Shown in pieces: positions 33,789 to 44,263 of a DNA stretch of 64,000 nucleotides (its first letter is position 1; every line of letters starts with the position of its first letter). A program made the translations under genes and the position numbers. Source of the stretch: Anaerostipes hadrus ATCC 29173 = JCM 17467 (GTDB lineage Bacteria > Bacillota > Clostridia > Lachnospirales > Lachnospiraceae); NCBI RefSeq assembly GCF_030296915.1, contig NZ_AP028031.1, positions 1,669,501-1,733,500 on the forward strand, given 5' to 3'. The notes beneath the pieces are model-generated. The model did no database searches. It was not told the origin of the DNA and was given only the letters and a program-made list of their open reading frames with translations.

Positions 33789-34371
33789 TTCTTTCTATAT
33801 AATCAATCACATCTTCTGGAAGGAAGAAATGAATACTTGATCCATTGCTACATCTTTTTCTGATATCATTGGATGAAATCTCAATGCTTGGACTGCTTAA
33901 ATGATAAATCTTGCCATCGTATTTCTCTTCCAGATAATCAATCTGAGCATCCAGAGCACTTCTTGAGTCATTTCTTGTAGCTACTAATATATCTGCCATG
34001 GTAAAAATCTGTCCTGGATCTTTCCATGTCTCGATCTGATAAAGCGAATCTGCTCCCATGATGAAGTAATATCTGCAATCTGTATCCTGTTTTGTAAGTT
34101 CTCTTAACGTATCAACTGTGTACGTTGTTCCTTCACGTTTTAATTCGATATCACTAAATTTGAAATACGGAAAATCCCTGATCGCCAGCTTGATCATATC
34201 GACTCTGTTTTTCTCACTGACACCGCCACTGATCTTTTTATATGCCGGATTCTTTGTTGGCATAACCAAAATCTCATCCAATCCAAACTCTTCTTTCGCT
34301 GCCTGTCCAAGAATCAGATGTCCATGATGGATCGGATTGAATGTCCCGCCAAGAATTCCTATCTTCTTCAT
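33748..34371 (-). CDS. nadD: Nicotinate-nucleotide adenylyltransferase
   Basis: A 207-residue nucleotidyltransferase that makes deamido-NAD from nicotinate mononucleotide and ATP. GGTFNPIHHGHLILG holds the HxGH-type active site at residues 17-20, and SSPSIEISSNDIRKR is the second family motif. Its end overlaps the start of yqeK, implying translational coupling. A typical neighbour of yhbY, obgE and rsfS. Confidence 0.96.
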   Translation of the reverse strand: MKKIGILGGTFNPIHHGHLILGQAAKEEFGLDEILVMPTKNPAYKKISGGVSEKNRVDMIKLAIRDFPYFKFSDIELKREGTTYTVDTLRELTKQDTDCRYYFIMGADSLYQIETWKDPGQIFTMADILVATRNDSRSALDAQIDYLEEKYDGKIYHLSSPSIEISSNDIRKRCSNGSSIHFFLPEDVIDYIERNDLYGSTADRRKA

Positions 34372-34386
34372 GGCTGTCCTCCGATA

Positions 34387-34686
34387 TTATTTCCCTGCTT
34401 TTGGCAGTTCAATTCTCTTATGATTCTTTGATTCCTTATATAATACGATCTTCTTACCAATAACCTGTACAACCTGGGATCTTGTTCTCTCTGCAAGAAC
34501 ATTTGCCAGTTCTTTTGGATCGTCCATACAGTTTTGAAGAACACCGATCTTGATCAATTCCCTTGCTTCTAAAGCATCTCTGACACCCTGTACAAGTTCT
34601 GGTGAAATACTTCCTTTTCCAATGTTATAGATCGGATCGATCTTCATTGCAAGACTCTTTAAATAAGCTCTCTGTTTGCTTGTCAT
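34387..34686 (-). CDS. yhbY: YhbY-type CRM-domain RNA-binding protein
   Basis: A 99-residue single CRM domain, MTSKQRAYLKSLAMKIDPI, then IGKGSISPELVQGV and IGKKIVLYK near the end. It associates with pre-50S ribosomes. I place the start at 34686: the GGAGG of its binding site lies immediately upstream and is itself part of an in-frame ATG at 34698, so the longer version would use its own Shine-Dalgarno as codons. Confidence 0.92.
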   Translation of the reverse strand: MTSKQRAYLKSLAMKIDPIYNIGKGSISPELVQGVRDALEARELIKIGVLQNCMDDPKELANVLAERTRSQVVQVIGKKIVLYKESKNHKRIELPKAGK

Positions 34687-34708
34687 GTTATCCTCCATTC
34701 AATTATAT

Positions 34709-36010
<1,302 letters not shown>

Positions 36011-36057
36011 TCAAAAAAACAACTTCCAGTCACAAAAATATTTCATTATCTTATAAT

Positions 36058-36092
36058 GAAAAACGGCCTCAAATATGTATTTGAAGCCGTAA
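36058..36092 (-). terminator. Intrinsic terminator after rpmA
   Basis: On the minus strand ACGGCTTCAAATA pairs with TATTTGAGGCCGT (one mismatch), followed by five U. Some read-through into obgE is likely since these genes are often co-transcribed. Confidence 0.75.
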
Positions 36093-36132
36093 TTACTGAA
36101 TCTCAAATGATCTGTTCCTGTATGCAATTAAA

Positions 36133-36414
36133 TTATGCTACTGGATGTACAGAACACTGTTTCTTATCTTTACCTTTTCTTTCGAAGCGAACAATACCAT
36201 CAACTAATGCGAATAATGTATCGTCACCACCGCGTCCTACGTTAACGCCTGGATGAATCTTTGTTCCTCTCTGTCTGTAAAGAATATTTCCAGCTTTTAC
36301 AAACTGTCCGTCAGCTCTTTTCGCACCTAATCTCTTAGATTCGGAATCTCTACCGTTCTTTGTAGAACCCATTCCTTTTTTATGAGCGAAAAATTGAAGG
36401 TTCATTTTCATCAT
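36133..36414 (-). CDS. rpmA: Ribosomal protein L27 with cleavable N-terminal extension
   Basis: A 93-residue L27. It starts [20 protein letters not shown]: the eleven residues before HKKG are the Firmicute extension that must be removed after FFA for the mature N-terminus to reach the peptidyl-transferase centre. The protease that does so, Prp, is encoded immediately upstream (36420-36746). Start 36414 has AAGGAGG at optimal distance; the second and fourth codons are also ATG, so the exact start is uncertain by three residues. Confidence 0.96.
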   Translation of the reverse strand: MMKMNLQFFAHKKGMGSTKNGRDSESKRLGAKRADGQFVKAGNILYRQRGTKIHPGVNVGRGGDDTLFALVDGIVRFERKGKDKKQCSVHPVA

Positions 36415-36419
36415 TTTTG

Positions 36420-36746
36420 TTACACCTCCTTAAAGATTACATCTAAATACTGTCCATGTTCTTCTTCTACTGAAGTCAGACCAAGGATCAGTGATCTTAA
36501 TAACAAGCTCCCCTCTTCGGAAAGCTCTTCCGTAAATACTACGTCAATTTCTGCGTCTTCCTGGTTCACATCAATCTGATAGTGATCATCTGTCAGTTCA
36601 TCCAGAGAATTCACAAAATTAATTACCAGAGCAGACACTGCGGCACAGACAATATCTTGTCCTTCCGCACTGTAACCTGCATGGTCCTGTGAGTGGAAAC
36701 CTTGAAAGGTTCCATCGACTCTCTGATAGAATGTTATCTTTGTCAT
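36420..36746 (-). CDS. prp: Ribosomal-processing cysteine protease Prp
   Basis: A 108-residue YsxB-type protease that removes the N-terminal extension of L27. The catalytic histidine is in [17 protein letters not shown] (the second His, about residue 22) and the cysteine in [12 protein letters not shown] near residue 34. It lies between rplU and rpmA, five bases from rpmA, the conserved order in Firmicutes. Confidence 0.95.
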   Translation of the reverse strand: MTKITFYQRVDGTFQGFHSQDHAGYSAEGQDIVCAAVSALVINFVNSLDELTDDHYQIDVNQEDAEIDVVFTEELSEEGSLLLRSLILGLTSVEEEHGQYLDVIFKEV

Positions 36747-36764
36747 AACTCTATCCTCAGGATA

Positions 36765-37073
36765 TTATCCAACGATACTATCGATCTTAACCTGTGTAAA
36801 TAACTGTCTATGACCGTTTTTCTTATGGTATCCAGTTTTTCTCTTGTATTTGTAAACGATGACTTTCTTACCTTTTCCTTCGCTTACTACAGAAGCTTCA
36901 ACTTTCGCACCATCAACGGTAGGTGTTCCAACTTTAACAGTATCTCCACCAACTAAAAGTACATTATCAAATGTTACTTTAGCTCCTACTTCAGCGTCAA
37001 GTTTCTCAACTTTGATCACGTCGCCTTCGCTTACTTTATACTGTTTTCCACCTGTTGCGATAATTGCGTACAT
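36765..37073 (-). CDS. rplU: Ribosomal protein L21
   Basis: A 102-residue L21: [20 protein letters not shown] at the start, [14 protein letters not shown] at the end. I take ATG 37073 rather than an in-frame ATG at 37166, because the 93 bases before 37073 form the L21 leader RNA and contain the AGGAGGTG binding site. First gene of rplU-prp-rpmA. Confidence 0.97.
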   Translation of the reverse strand: MYAIIATGGKQYKVSEGDVIKVEKLDAEVGAKVTFDNVLLVGGDTVKVGTPTVDGAKVEASVVSEGKGKKVIVYKYKRKTGYHKKNGHRQLFTQVKIDSIVG

Positions 37074-37147
37074 CACGGCACCTCCTATTATCAAATCTCG
37101 CCAGCTTTGGTGATTCTCGCATTCTTTAACCTCGCTGTGCGGCATAC
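37074..37147 (-). ncRNA. L21 leader RNA (ribosomal autoregulation)
   Basis: The minus strand upstream of rplU reads GTATGCCGCACAGCGAGG, then a GCGAG/CTGGCGAGA-containing stem region and the conserved GGAGGTGC just before the start. This matches my recollection of the Firmicute L21 leader, through which L21 is thought to control its own operon. Transcription would begin near 37147 from the promoter at 37154-37182. Confidence 0.7.
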
Positions 37148-37153
37148 TCATAT

Positions 37154-37182
37154 ATAATAACAGCACTATTTCAATATGTCAA
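37154..37182 (-). promoter_or_regulatory. rplU operon promoter
   Basis: On the minus strand a perfect TTGACA (37177-37182), 17-base spacer and TATTAT (37154-37159). It lies partly within the last codons of the RNase G gene. Confidence 0.7.
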
Positions 37183-38305
37183 TACTTATTTGTCGAAAAA
37201 TTGGATTTTTTTCTTTTTTTCTTGTGATCTCCATAATTCCGAGCTTTGTAATATCTACAGCAACTGCTTTCTTAGAATCCCCATTTAGATAATGCTGCAT
37301 TACCTGTAATAATTCTTTCTCATCATCTTTGGACTTCATATCAATAAAATCAATCATGATGATCCCTGATAAATTTCTTAAGCGGATCTGCCTTGCTGCT
37401 TCTTTGGCTGCTTCTAAGTTTATTTTCTTAATATGTGCTTCCTGGTTCTTCTTTCCAATGGATTTCCCCGTATTCACATCAATGACTGCCATTGCCTCTG
37501 TCTGTTCGATATACAGAAATCCTCCAGACTTCATAAATATTTTACGTTTAAATACCTCTGAAAGATAATGACGAAACCGATATCTTCGTTCAATGTCTCC
37601 TGCCATATAAGAACATAAGAATACTTCATAACCTTTTTCTTTCAGCTGTTCCCCTACTTCTTCCTGATCTGTCACAATACGATCGATCGATCCTGGTTTG
37701 ATATCATGAACCAACACTTCCAATGCATCGTAATTTGTATCAACAAGATGAGGAGCTTTGCGGTATTGCCTTTTAGATACGATCTCATGATATTTCGCAG
37801 ACAACTGATCTGCTTCCATAAGAACATCTTCTTTGTCGGCTTTTGCAGCTTCTGTACGGAGAATAAAGCCATATTCCTGTGTCACAAGAGGCTCTGCCAT
37901 TTCTTTTAATTCCTGTTTTTTTTCTTTCTGATGAATCTTATTGGAAATTCCTACAGACAGCTTATCTGAAGTCAGCACAAGATATTTCCCTGTTAATTCT
38001 ATCTGATCTGATAGCATCGGACGTTTTTCTTCTGTCGCTTCTTTCTTTATCTGTACCAACACTTCATCACCCGCTTTATATTGCCTATGTCTCATGGAAA
38101 GGAAGCCTATTTCGTCTTGATCGAACTCAACAAAAGCCCCATTGATATTCTTGACAACATTTTTTACGACTCCTATGTAAATATTCCCAATATCAACTTT
38201 ATTCTTCTCACTTACACATTGAAATTCTACCGGATGACCATCTTTTAATAACATACTGACCAGATGATCGCCAAACCTTGTGATCACAATCTCTGTATAT
38301 GCCAT
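37166..38305 (-). CDS. rng: Ribonuclease G/E family protein
   Basis: A 379-residue endoribonuclease. An N-terminal S1-type RNA-binding domain (about 35-105, with [20 protein letters not shown]) is followed by the RNase H-like and DNase I-like catalytic parts with [11 protein letters not shown] and the metal-binding [14 protein letters not shown]. It is shorter than E. coli RNase G (489) and ends soon after the catalytic region, so the zinc-link/small domain is missing or minimal. Its start overlaps the fabV stop by one base. Confidence 0.88.
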   Translation of the reverse strand: MAYTEIVITRFGDHLVSMLLKDGHPVEFQCVSEKNKVDIGNIYIGVVKNVVKNINGAFVEFDQDEIGFLSMRHRQYKAGDEVLVQIKKEATEEKRPMLSDQIELTGKYLVLTSDKLSVGISNKIHQKEKKQELKEMAEPLVTQEYGFILRTEAAKADKEDVLMEADQLSAKYHEIVSKRQYRKAPHLVDTNYDALEVLVHDIKPGSIDRIVTDQEEVGEQLKEKGYEVFLCSYMAGDIERRYRFRHYLSEVFKRKIFMKSGGFLYIEQTEAMAVIDVNTGKSIGKKNQEAHIKKINLEAAKEAARQIRLRNLSGIIMIDFIDMKSKDDEKELLQVMQHYLNGDSKKAVAVDITKLGIMEITRKKEKNPIFRQISIDILK

Positions 38306-39486
38306 TATTCTTTGATGCTTGGAATTTCTACAACAGGATCTGTTTCTGCTTCGTAGTCGATTCCTTCCTCTTTAAATCCAAACATACGGTAAAAATCTTC
38401 CCAATAACCATCAACATCTGCAAGTTCTGAAACATTATCTGTATTGATCTCTTCCCAACGTTTCTTCACTTCATCCTGAATATCATCACGAAGTTCCAGA
38501 TCATCCATACGAACCCATCCGTGTTCATCCGTGATCGTATCGGCTAATAATCTCTTTTCTTTAAACAGACGTTCAATCTGTTCAATACATCCTTCATGGA
38601 CATTATTTTCCTTCATGACTTTATATAATACAGACATATACAATGGAACAATAGGAATCGCAGCACTTGCCTGTGTTACCAATCCTTTGTTAACAGAGAT
38701 CAGCGCTTTTACTCCAACTTCTTTCGTAATCTCATCTGCTGTCTGATGCAGATGTTTCTTTGCCGCACCGATCGTTCCTTCAAAATAGATTGGATACGTA
38801 AGTTCAGATCCGATATAAGAATATGCGACAGTACTTGCATCTTCTGATAACACATCTGCATCTTTTAATGCCTGCATCCATAACTTCCAGTCTTCTCCAC
38901 CCATAACTTTGACTGTAGCCTCTACTTCCTCTTCTGTAGCTGCAGGAATGCTCTTCATACCAATACTGTTATCCTTAAGGTTCAGATTCTTATTTGTAAA
39001 CTCCTCCCCTGTTGTCTTTAATACCGAACGATATGTCACTCCATCTGGTGTTGTTCTTCGTGGTGCTGCAAGGCTGTATACAACCAGATCCACTTTTCCA
39101 AGATCTTTCTTGATCGTTTCGATCGTAAGATTTTTGATTTCTTTTGAGAACGCGTCTCCATTAATCGTCTTGGCATAAACTCCTTCTTCGTTTGCAAACT
39201 GTTCAAATGAAGCTGTATTATACCATCCAGGACTTGCTGTCTTTCTTCCATTAGATGGACGTTCAAACATGATTCCAAGGGTATCTGCATGACATCCAAA
39301 AGCTGCCACGATTCTTGATGCCAGTCCATATCCTGTAGAACATCCGATCACTAACACTTTCTTCGCATCTCCAGGAATCTCTCCTTGATCTTTTACATAC
39401 GCGATCTGATCTTCCACATTCTTTTTACATCCTTCTGGATGTGCTGTTAAGCATAAATAATCTTTGACTCTCGGTTTAATGATCAT
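38305..39486 (-). CDS. fabV: trans-2-Enoyl-CoA/ACP reductase (FabV/TER)
   Basis: A 393-residue NADH-dependent reductase of the FabV/Ter family. The cofactor motif LVIGCSTGYGLASRI is near residue 47 and the catalytic pair is in YFEGTIGAAKKH, a Tyr-X8-Lys arrangement that sets FabV apart from FabI. In butyrate-forming anaerobes it may reduce crotonyl-CoA or work in fatty-acid elongation; the sequence alone does not tell which. It has a very good promoter at 39557-39586 and is followed by rng with one base of overlap. Confidence 0.93.
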   Translation of the reverse strand: MIIKPRVKDYLCLTAHPEGCKKNVEDQIAYVKDQGEIPGDAKKVLVIGCSTGYGLASRIVAAFGCHADTLGIMFERPSNGRKTASPGWYNTASFEQFANEEGVYAKTINGDAFSKEIKNLTIETIKKDLGKVDLVVYSLAAPRRTTPDGVTYRSVLKTTGEEFTNKNLNLKDNSIGMKSIPAATEEEVEATVKVMGGEDWKLWMQALKDADVLSEDASTVAYSYIGSELTYPIYFEGTIGAAKKHLHQTADEITKEVGVKALISVNKGLVTQASAAIPIVPLYMSVLYKVMKENNVHEGCIEQIERLFKEKRLLADTITDEHGWVRMDDLELRDDIQDEVKKRWEEINTDNVSELADVDGYWEDFYRMFGFKEEGIDYEAETDPVVEIPSIKE

Positions 39487-39556
39487 AAATTTTTCTCCTT
39501 TAAAAACATCTGCATCCTATACAGGTGTATTGTTTATTATCAACTTATTCCTTCAA

Positions 39557-39586
39557 ATTATAATATGTATCGGTTTTATCTGTCAA
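39557..39586 (-). promoter_or_regulatory. fabV promoter
   Basis: On the minus strand TTGACA (39581-39586), 18-base spacer and TATAAT (39557-39562), both perfect consensus, predicting strong constitutive expression. Confidence 0.75.
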
Positions 39587-39655
39587 ATTTTTATAATACA
39601 CTTTTTCAAATTTTGTTGGTTATCTTGGGAGGTTTTCAAAACTTTATTCTCAGCA

Positions 39656-39702
39656 TCAAAAGAAGAAGGTATTTCTTTTTCTAAAAAATACCTTCTTCTT
39701 AT
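39656..39702 (-). terminator. Intrinsic terminator after the NlpC/P60 gene
   Basis: AAGAAGAAGGTATTT pairs with AAATACCTTCTTCTT over a short A/T loop, 15 pairs, followed on the minus strand by TTTTGATG. Confidence 0.75.
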
Positions 39703-39707
39703 CCTCT

Positions 39708-40172
39708 TTATTTAACGATTCTTCGTACTGTTACGATTCTTCTGTATCTTGCATTGTTTGAAATCTTAATTCCACCTCTTGGATATGGTGCTGAATTACT
39801 TGCATGTACGATCTTGTTGTTTCCCATATAGATTGCAACATGTCCGCTATAGCAGATTAAATCTCCTGCCTTAGCATTCTTGATTCCACCTTTTACTTTC
39901 TTACCATATCTTCTCTGTGCACTTGAGGAATGTGGAAGACGTTTTCCAAACTTCTTGTAAACTCCTCTCGTGAATCCTGAACAATCTGTTCCTTTTGTAA
40001 GACTTGATCCACCGTATCTGTATCTATTCCCTACAAAGTTTTTTGCATATTTAACAACTGCATCTCCTTTTTCTGATGCTTTTACTTCTTTTGAACTTGT
40101 ATGTACACTCATTGTAACTGCGGCCGATGCCATTGCTACTAACATCATCACTCTTAAAATAACTCGTTTCAT
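39708..40172 (-). CDS. Secreted NlpC/P60 peptidoglycan endopeptidase
   Basis: A 154-residue hydrolase: signal peptide (VILRVMMLVAMASAAVTMS, cleavage near residue 32) and a single NlpC/P60 domain. The catalytic cysteine is in GTDCSGFTRGVY, the histidine in YSGHVAIYMGN, and the third polar residue in IVHASNS. It probably cuts D-Glu-to-diamino acid bonds in the stem peptide. There is no binding domain (SH3, LysM) in front, so it may act close to its release site. It has its own promoter and terminator. Confidence 0.92.
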   Translation of the reverse strand: MKRVILRVMMLVAMASAAVTMSVHTSSKEVKASEKGDAVVKYAKNFVGNRYRYGGSSLTKGTDCSGFTRGVYKKFGKRLPHSSSAQRRYGKKVKGGIKNAKAGDLICYSGHVAIYMGNNKIVHASNSAPYPRGGIKISNNARYRRIVTVRRIVK

Positions 40173-40232
40173 ATTAACTCCTGATATATTACAATTTTAA
40201 ATTTATTTCAAATATTTCTTTCAACAGTTGAT

Positions 40233-40261
40233 ATTGTACGATAAAGAGCAACAATTGTCAA
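40233..40261 (-). promoter_or_regulatory. Promoter of the NlpC/P60 gene
   Basis: On the minus strand TTGACA (40256-40261), 17-base spacer and TACAAT (40233-40238). Confidence 0.6.
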
Positions 40262-40274
40262 TAGTTTTTTAAGA

Positions 40275-42359
40275 TTATTTCAGTTTTGTTAATATTTTTG
40301 TAACATTTCCGTTTTTTCTCTTTAATAAATCAAGATGTCGTTTTACAAGATTTAGTTCATGTCTGGTAATATCTTTGTTACTGTACCTTGCTTTCTCTAT
40401 AATCTCTGATGTCATGGAATTTCTGTTATTCCTTGATTTTACGCCATTTTCAGCATATTTTTCTAACTGTTTTTCATAAAAAAGTACTTTTTCTTTGTTT
40501 GTCATTTGATTCCATTTTCTTTTCTTTTGTAACAATTTTATGAACGCAAAAATCACTGCTAATATTATGACGATTGGAATCATTTGAAACATTTTCTTTA
40601 CATTTGTTACGAATTGTTTTTTATTTGGTACAATTGCATTTCGTTGTTTTTCTTCCTGTTCCACATGTTTATATACACTTTCTCCAGTATCTCTTCCCGT
40701 TACTTCTACCGGAATCCATCCGATATGTTCAATATAAATTTCTGTCCATGCATGTGCCTCATAATCTGTCACCTGTGCTTTTCCAAGTCTCCACTGATCT
40801 GCACGGATCTTATATCCTTCTACATATCTGGCCGGAATTCCTGCTTCCCTGAACAAAAAAACTGCCGCTGATGCGAACTGGGTACAAAACCCTCTTTTTC
40901 TCTCCGTTAAAAATTCATTTACCGGATCCTTATCCTGCCCTGTTAAACCTGGTCGGTAAGTATATTGATAATTATTTTTTAAAAATTTTTGAATTTCTTC
41001 TATATTATATAAGATACTATTTTCTTTATTTACATGGCAACTCAGCTGCTTTATTGTCTTCTTTATCTCTTCTGGAATCTCAAGATAATTCTGCTGTACA
41101 TAAGTTCCATACTCCTGCATAGAACGAACATAATTCTTTTCAAGCTCTCCCGCATTTTTTAACACAGACATCACGTCAAATCTCTGACTGATATCTAACA
41201 GGTTCTTGTTATTCTTGATCTGATAATAAGAAGTTGTATACTCCGTATCTGCTGTATTACGTTCTATCACACTGTCTCCAGCTGCATTTCCATTAATTCT
41301 GCTCGCATCTGAAAAATATGGTATTAATAAGAAACTCTCCTGCATCTTCTGATAATGAATCTTTATTTCTCTCTTTTCAGAAAATGCAATATCTTTTGGT
41401 GTCTGAATATATCCTTTCTGATAAACAGCAAAATCCTGCATAGAGAGATCTGGAAATAAATATGGCAGTTCCTGTGCCATTTCTCCACCGTAGACCAAGG
41501 TATTTTTCTTTTCCTTTGTCCATTCTCCATCTTTATATCTGCCACTAACAAATCCCTTCAGATACAGATCTGCATTTTCCGGGGCATACACCAGAAATAA
41601 TTTTTCTCCTTTTGGAGAAACTTCTCCTACACTTCGAAGCTTTCCATTCCCAATTCCCCCGACTGCAAGATAGCCTTTCCCCTGTGTCCATTCCCTGATC
41701 TGTATCAGAATATTTCGTTTTATCATCGTATCTGTGGGTACATTCGTCTGATCATAAAAAAACAAAGGTACTGCGGCAGCCAGAAACATAATATACAATC
41801 CTGCCGCAAATCCTTTTTTTCCTTTTCGTATACTAAAATAAACAATCCATGAACCTAAAAACAAGAAAAACGCTGCTGAAATTCCATATGGCGCGATCAT
41901 TAAAACGGCCATTTCCATAAGACCGGTTGTAAGAAACAAAGTCAATGGACGACATCTTAATATTCCAAGCACAATTCCTGCCACCAACACAAAAAACAAA
42001 ACTGCCAGTACGCTGTCCCTTCGACTATGTTCTAACGTCACCGAAATGTAATAATAAAATCCAAGATCCATACTCTGATTTAATGCTTCTGCCATCTTAT
42101 TATTGATGATCTGAAATCCATTGATCAGCTGTCTGTGTGCAAGCATGCAGTATATGATACATATCACAACCATGACTACAATATTTCTCTTATTCTGATC
42201 AAGCAATCTACACATTCCGAGAAACCAAATGACACTTCCCATCACAAAAAGCCACTGAAACCTTGAAATCCGAAATCCAGCAAATATACTCCATACAACA
42301 GATGCAAAAGCCACTGCCATCATGATATATTCAATTTTTATTTTTTTATATCCACACAT
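40275..42359 (-). CDS. Transglutaminase-like membrane protein (TgpA type)
   Basis: A 694-residue membrane protein. The first 210 residues hold about six helices, followed by an extracytoplasmic region ending in a transglutaminase core domain (about 470-560) with KRGFCTQFASAAVFLFREAG (catalytic Cys) and TDYEAHAWTEIYIEHIGW (His; Asp follows in the next strand). A last helix (IVIILAVIFAFIKLL, near 600) and a basic cytoplasmic tail close it. The set MoxR-DUF58-transglutaminase is conserved in many bacteria and thought to act at the envelope, but its substrate is unknown. Start overlaps the DUF58 stop by one base. Confidence 0.88.
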   Translation of the reverse strand: MCGYKKIKIEYIMMAVAFASVVWSIFAGFRISRFQWLFVMGSVIWFLGMCRLLDQNKRNIVVMVVICIIYCMLAHRQLINGFQIINNKMAEALNQSMDLGFYYYISVTLEHSRRDSVLAVLFFVLVAGIVLGILRCRPLTLFLTTGLMEMAVLMIAPYGISAAFFLFLGSWIVYFSIRKGKKGFAAGLYIMFLAAAVPLFFYDQTNVPTDTMIKRNILIQIREWTQGKGYLAVGGIGNGKLRSVGEVSPKGEKLFLVYAPENADLYLKGFVSGRYKDGEWTKEKKNTLVYGGEMAQELPYLFPDLSMQDFAVYQKGYIQTPKDIAFSEKREIKIHYQKMQESFLLIPYFSDASRINGNAAGDSVIERNTADTEYTTSYYQIKNNKNLLDISQRFDVMSVLKNAGELEKNYVRSMQEYGTYVQQNYLEIPEEIKKTIKQLSCHVNKENSILYNIEEIQKFLKNNYQYTYRPGLTGQDKDPVNEFLTERKRGFCTQFASAAVFLFREAGIPARYVEGYKIRADQWRLGKAQVTDYEAHAWTEIYIEHIGWIPVEVTGRDTGESVYKHVEQEEKQRNAIVPNKKQFVTNVKKMFQMIPIVIILAVIFAFIKLLQKKRKWNQMTNKEKVLFYEKQLEKYAENGVKSRNNRNSMTSEIIEKARYSNKDITRHELNLVKRHLDLLKRKNGNVTKILTKLK

Positions 42360-43303
42360 TATAACTCCATATCATATAAAAATTTCTGCAGATCTTGTCC
42401 CTTTTCACAAAGTGGAATCTTATAAAGATGCTCCATCGGATCCGATGACAATTCATATTTTCCACAAAAAATATCCGTAAACAATTCTTCATATTGTTCT
42501 ATATGGCAAAGCAGATATTTATGCTCCCCATAATAGATTTCCTGTATAACTCCCTGCGATTTCAAAAAGAAAGAAATAGAATAAAAAGCTGCCATATAAT
42601 CAGAAATACGGTCTTTTTCTATATCATCCAACGATAATCCGATTTTCACGCGTTCTTCTTCCTCTTCTTCATTTTTTCTCACCCAAAGTCCACCTGTCGC
42701 AGCATAGAGGTTCCAATGAACTCTTGAAATTCGGTCTCCTTCCTGATATTTCCTGACTCCATCGTATTCAAAACCTTGTTCCATAAGATCTCTTCTTGCG
42801 ATCTTTTCCTGCATAAATCCCATTTCATATCGTTTTGGCATAACAAGAAAAGATATTTGTTTGTTAAATTCTTTTTTTACTTTATACATTCCTGTAAGAT
42901 CTTCCCACGAAACTGAACAAATCTGAATATGATAACTGTCACATTCCGTGATCATTTCAGACAGTGTGATCGAATCTCCTTCTTGTGGATTCCATACGAT
43001 ATTTTTCTTCTTTCGCATTCTTTGTTTTCGAAACTTGGATGTCATTTCATATTCCAATCGGAATGTATAGCTGTTTATCTTTGATGTAATTCCATGAATC
43101 CTCAATCGTATCTCTGCTTCATCGCCTTCTGTAAGTACTAATGAATCCATTTCTATGGTTAATATCATCTGTTTTTGTTCTGACTGACACCTGCAGACAG
43201 AATAAGCCAGCACAACAAATAAGGATGCCATAAGGCACCCTCCAATGAAATTTCCATAAATGATCCAATATATAAGCGCAAATATTATGACAAAAAAATA
43301 CAT
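42359..43303 (-). CDS. DUF58 domain protein
   Basis: A 314-residue protein with two N-terminal membrane helices (about 1-35), a beta-rich middle, and the DUF58 signature YDGVRKYQEGDRISRVHWNL followed by LWVRKNEEEEEERV. DUF58 proteins have a vWA-like fold, act with MoxR ATPases and precede transglutaminase-like proteins, exactly the arrangement here. Confidence 0.9.
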   Translation of the reverse strand: MYFFVIIFALIYWIIYGNFIGGCLMASLFVVLAYSVCRCQSEQKQMILTIEMDSLVLTEGDEAEIRLRIHGITSKINSYTFRLEYEMTSKFRKQRMRKKKNIVWNPQEGDSITLSEMITECDSYHIQICSVSWEDLTGMYKVKKEFNKQISFLVMPKRYEMGFMQEKIARRDLMEQGFEYDGVRKYQEGDRISRVHWNLYAATGGLWVRKNEEEEEERVKIGLSLDDIEKDRISDYMAAFYSISFFLKSQGVIQEIYYGEHKYLLCHIEQYEELFTDIFCGKYELSSDPMEHLYKIPLCEKGQDLQKFLYDMEL

Positions 43304-43305
43304 CT

Positions 43306-44262
43306 TTATCCTTTCTGATTTCCTTTTGGAAGTGGTATCTTATAAAGAATCGCTTTTAAAATCTCTTCTTTCGTTTTCCTCTGAACCTTCGCTTCCTTGC
43401 TTCTGATCACCCTATGCTCGATAGTTTCAAAGAAAACATCTTTCACATCCTGTGGTATTACATAATCACGTCCCTCAAGATATGCATTTGCTTTTGCCAT
43501 CGATAAAAGTGCGATCGTTCCTCTTGGACTGATTCCAAGTTCTAAGTCTCTGGATCTTCTTGTCTCATTCGCAATCTCGACAATATATCTTAAAATATCT
43601 TCATGCACAAATAATCGTGCAGCTTCTTCTCTTGCTTTTCGCAATTCTTCCACCGAGATCTGTTCTTCGATCCCAGAGGTCGTCATATCCACACTTCCTT
43701 GTGCTAACATCTTGATCTCACTCTCCATATCCGGATATCCAAGAGATGTCCGGATCATAAATCGGTCTAACTGTGATTCTGGAAGCGAGTGTGTTCCAAT
43801 AGAACCAAAAGGATTCTGCGTTGCAATAACGATATACGGATCTGGAAGATCTCTCGTAATACCATCTACCGTGATCTGTCCTTCTTCCATTGCTTCTAGA
43901 AGTGCCGACTGTGTCTTCGGTGAGGTTCGGTTAATCTCATCCGCCAGCAAAAGATTCGTCATCGCTGCTCCTTCTTTGAATTCAAATTCTTCACTACCCT
44001 GATGATAGATAGAAAATCCTGCAATATCCGTTGGCATGATATCCGGAGTAAACTGAATCCTTTGATAATCCAGTCCCAATACCTTTGAAAAGGCTAATGC
44101 AAGTGTTGTCTTTCCTACACCTGGAATATCCTCGATCAAGATATGTCCTCCTGCAAGAATCGCTGTCATGATCTGATGCACCGTATGACCTTTTCCTTCC
44201 ATAACACGGTTGATCTCATCCATTGCTCTGACTGCTTTTTTGTACATAAAGAAATTATCCAT
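43306..44262 (-). CDS. MoxR-family AAA+ ATPase
   Basis: A 318-residue ATPase with Walker A in EDIPGVGKTTLALAF, Walker B in LLLADEINRTSPKTQ, sensor 1 in VIATQNPFGS and the AAA lid after residue 230. MoxR proteins act as chaperones for vWA-type partners, here the DUF58 protein two bases downstream. It also lies one base after the antiporter gene, so the group is one transcript. Confidence 0.93.
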   Translation of the reverse strand: MDNFFMYKKAVRAMDEINRVMEGKGHTVHQIMTAILAGGHILIEDIPGVGKTTLALAFSKVLGLDYQRIQFTPDIMPTDIAGFSIYHQGSEEFEFKEGAAMTNLLLADEINRTSPKTQSALLEAMEEGQITVDGITRDLPDPYIVIATQNPFGSIGTHSLPESQLDRFMIRTSLGYPDMESEIKMLAQGSVDMTTSGIEEQISVEELRKAREEAARLFVHEDILRYIVEIANETRRSRDLELGISPRGTIALLSMAKANAYLEGRDYVIPQDVKDVFFETIEHRVIRSKEAKVQRKTKEEILKAILYKIPLPKGNQKG

Positions 44263-44263
44263 C

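Noticed and set aside
37074..37166. N-terminal extension of L21 from an ATG at 37166
   Set aside because: The stretch is the L21 leader RNA and contains the promoter-proximal region and the Shine-Dalgarno.
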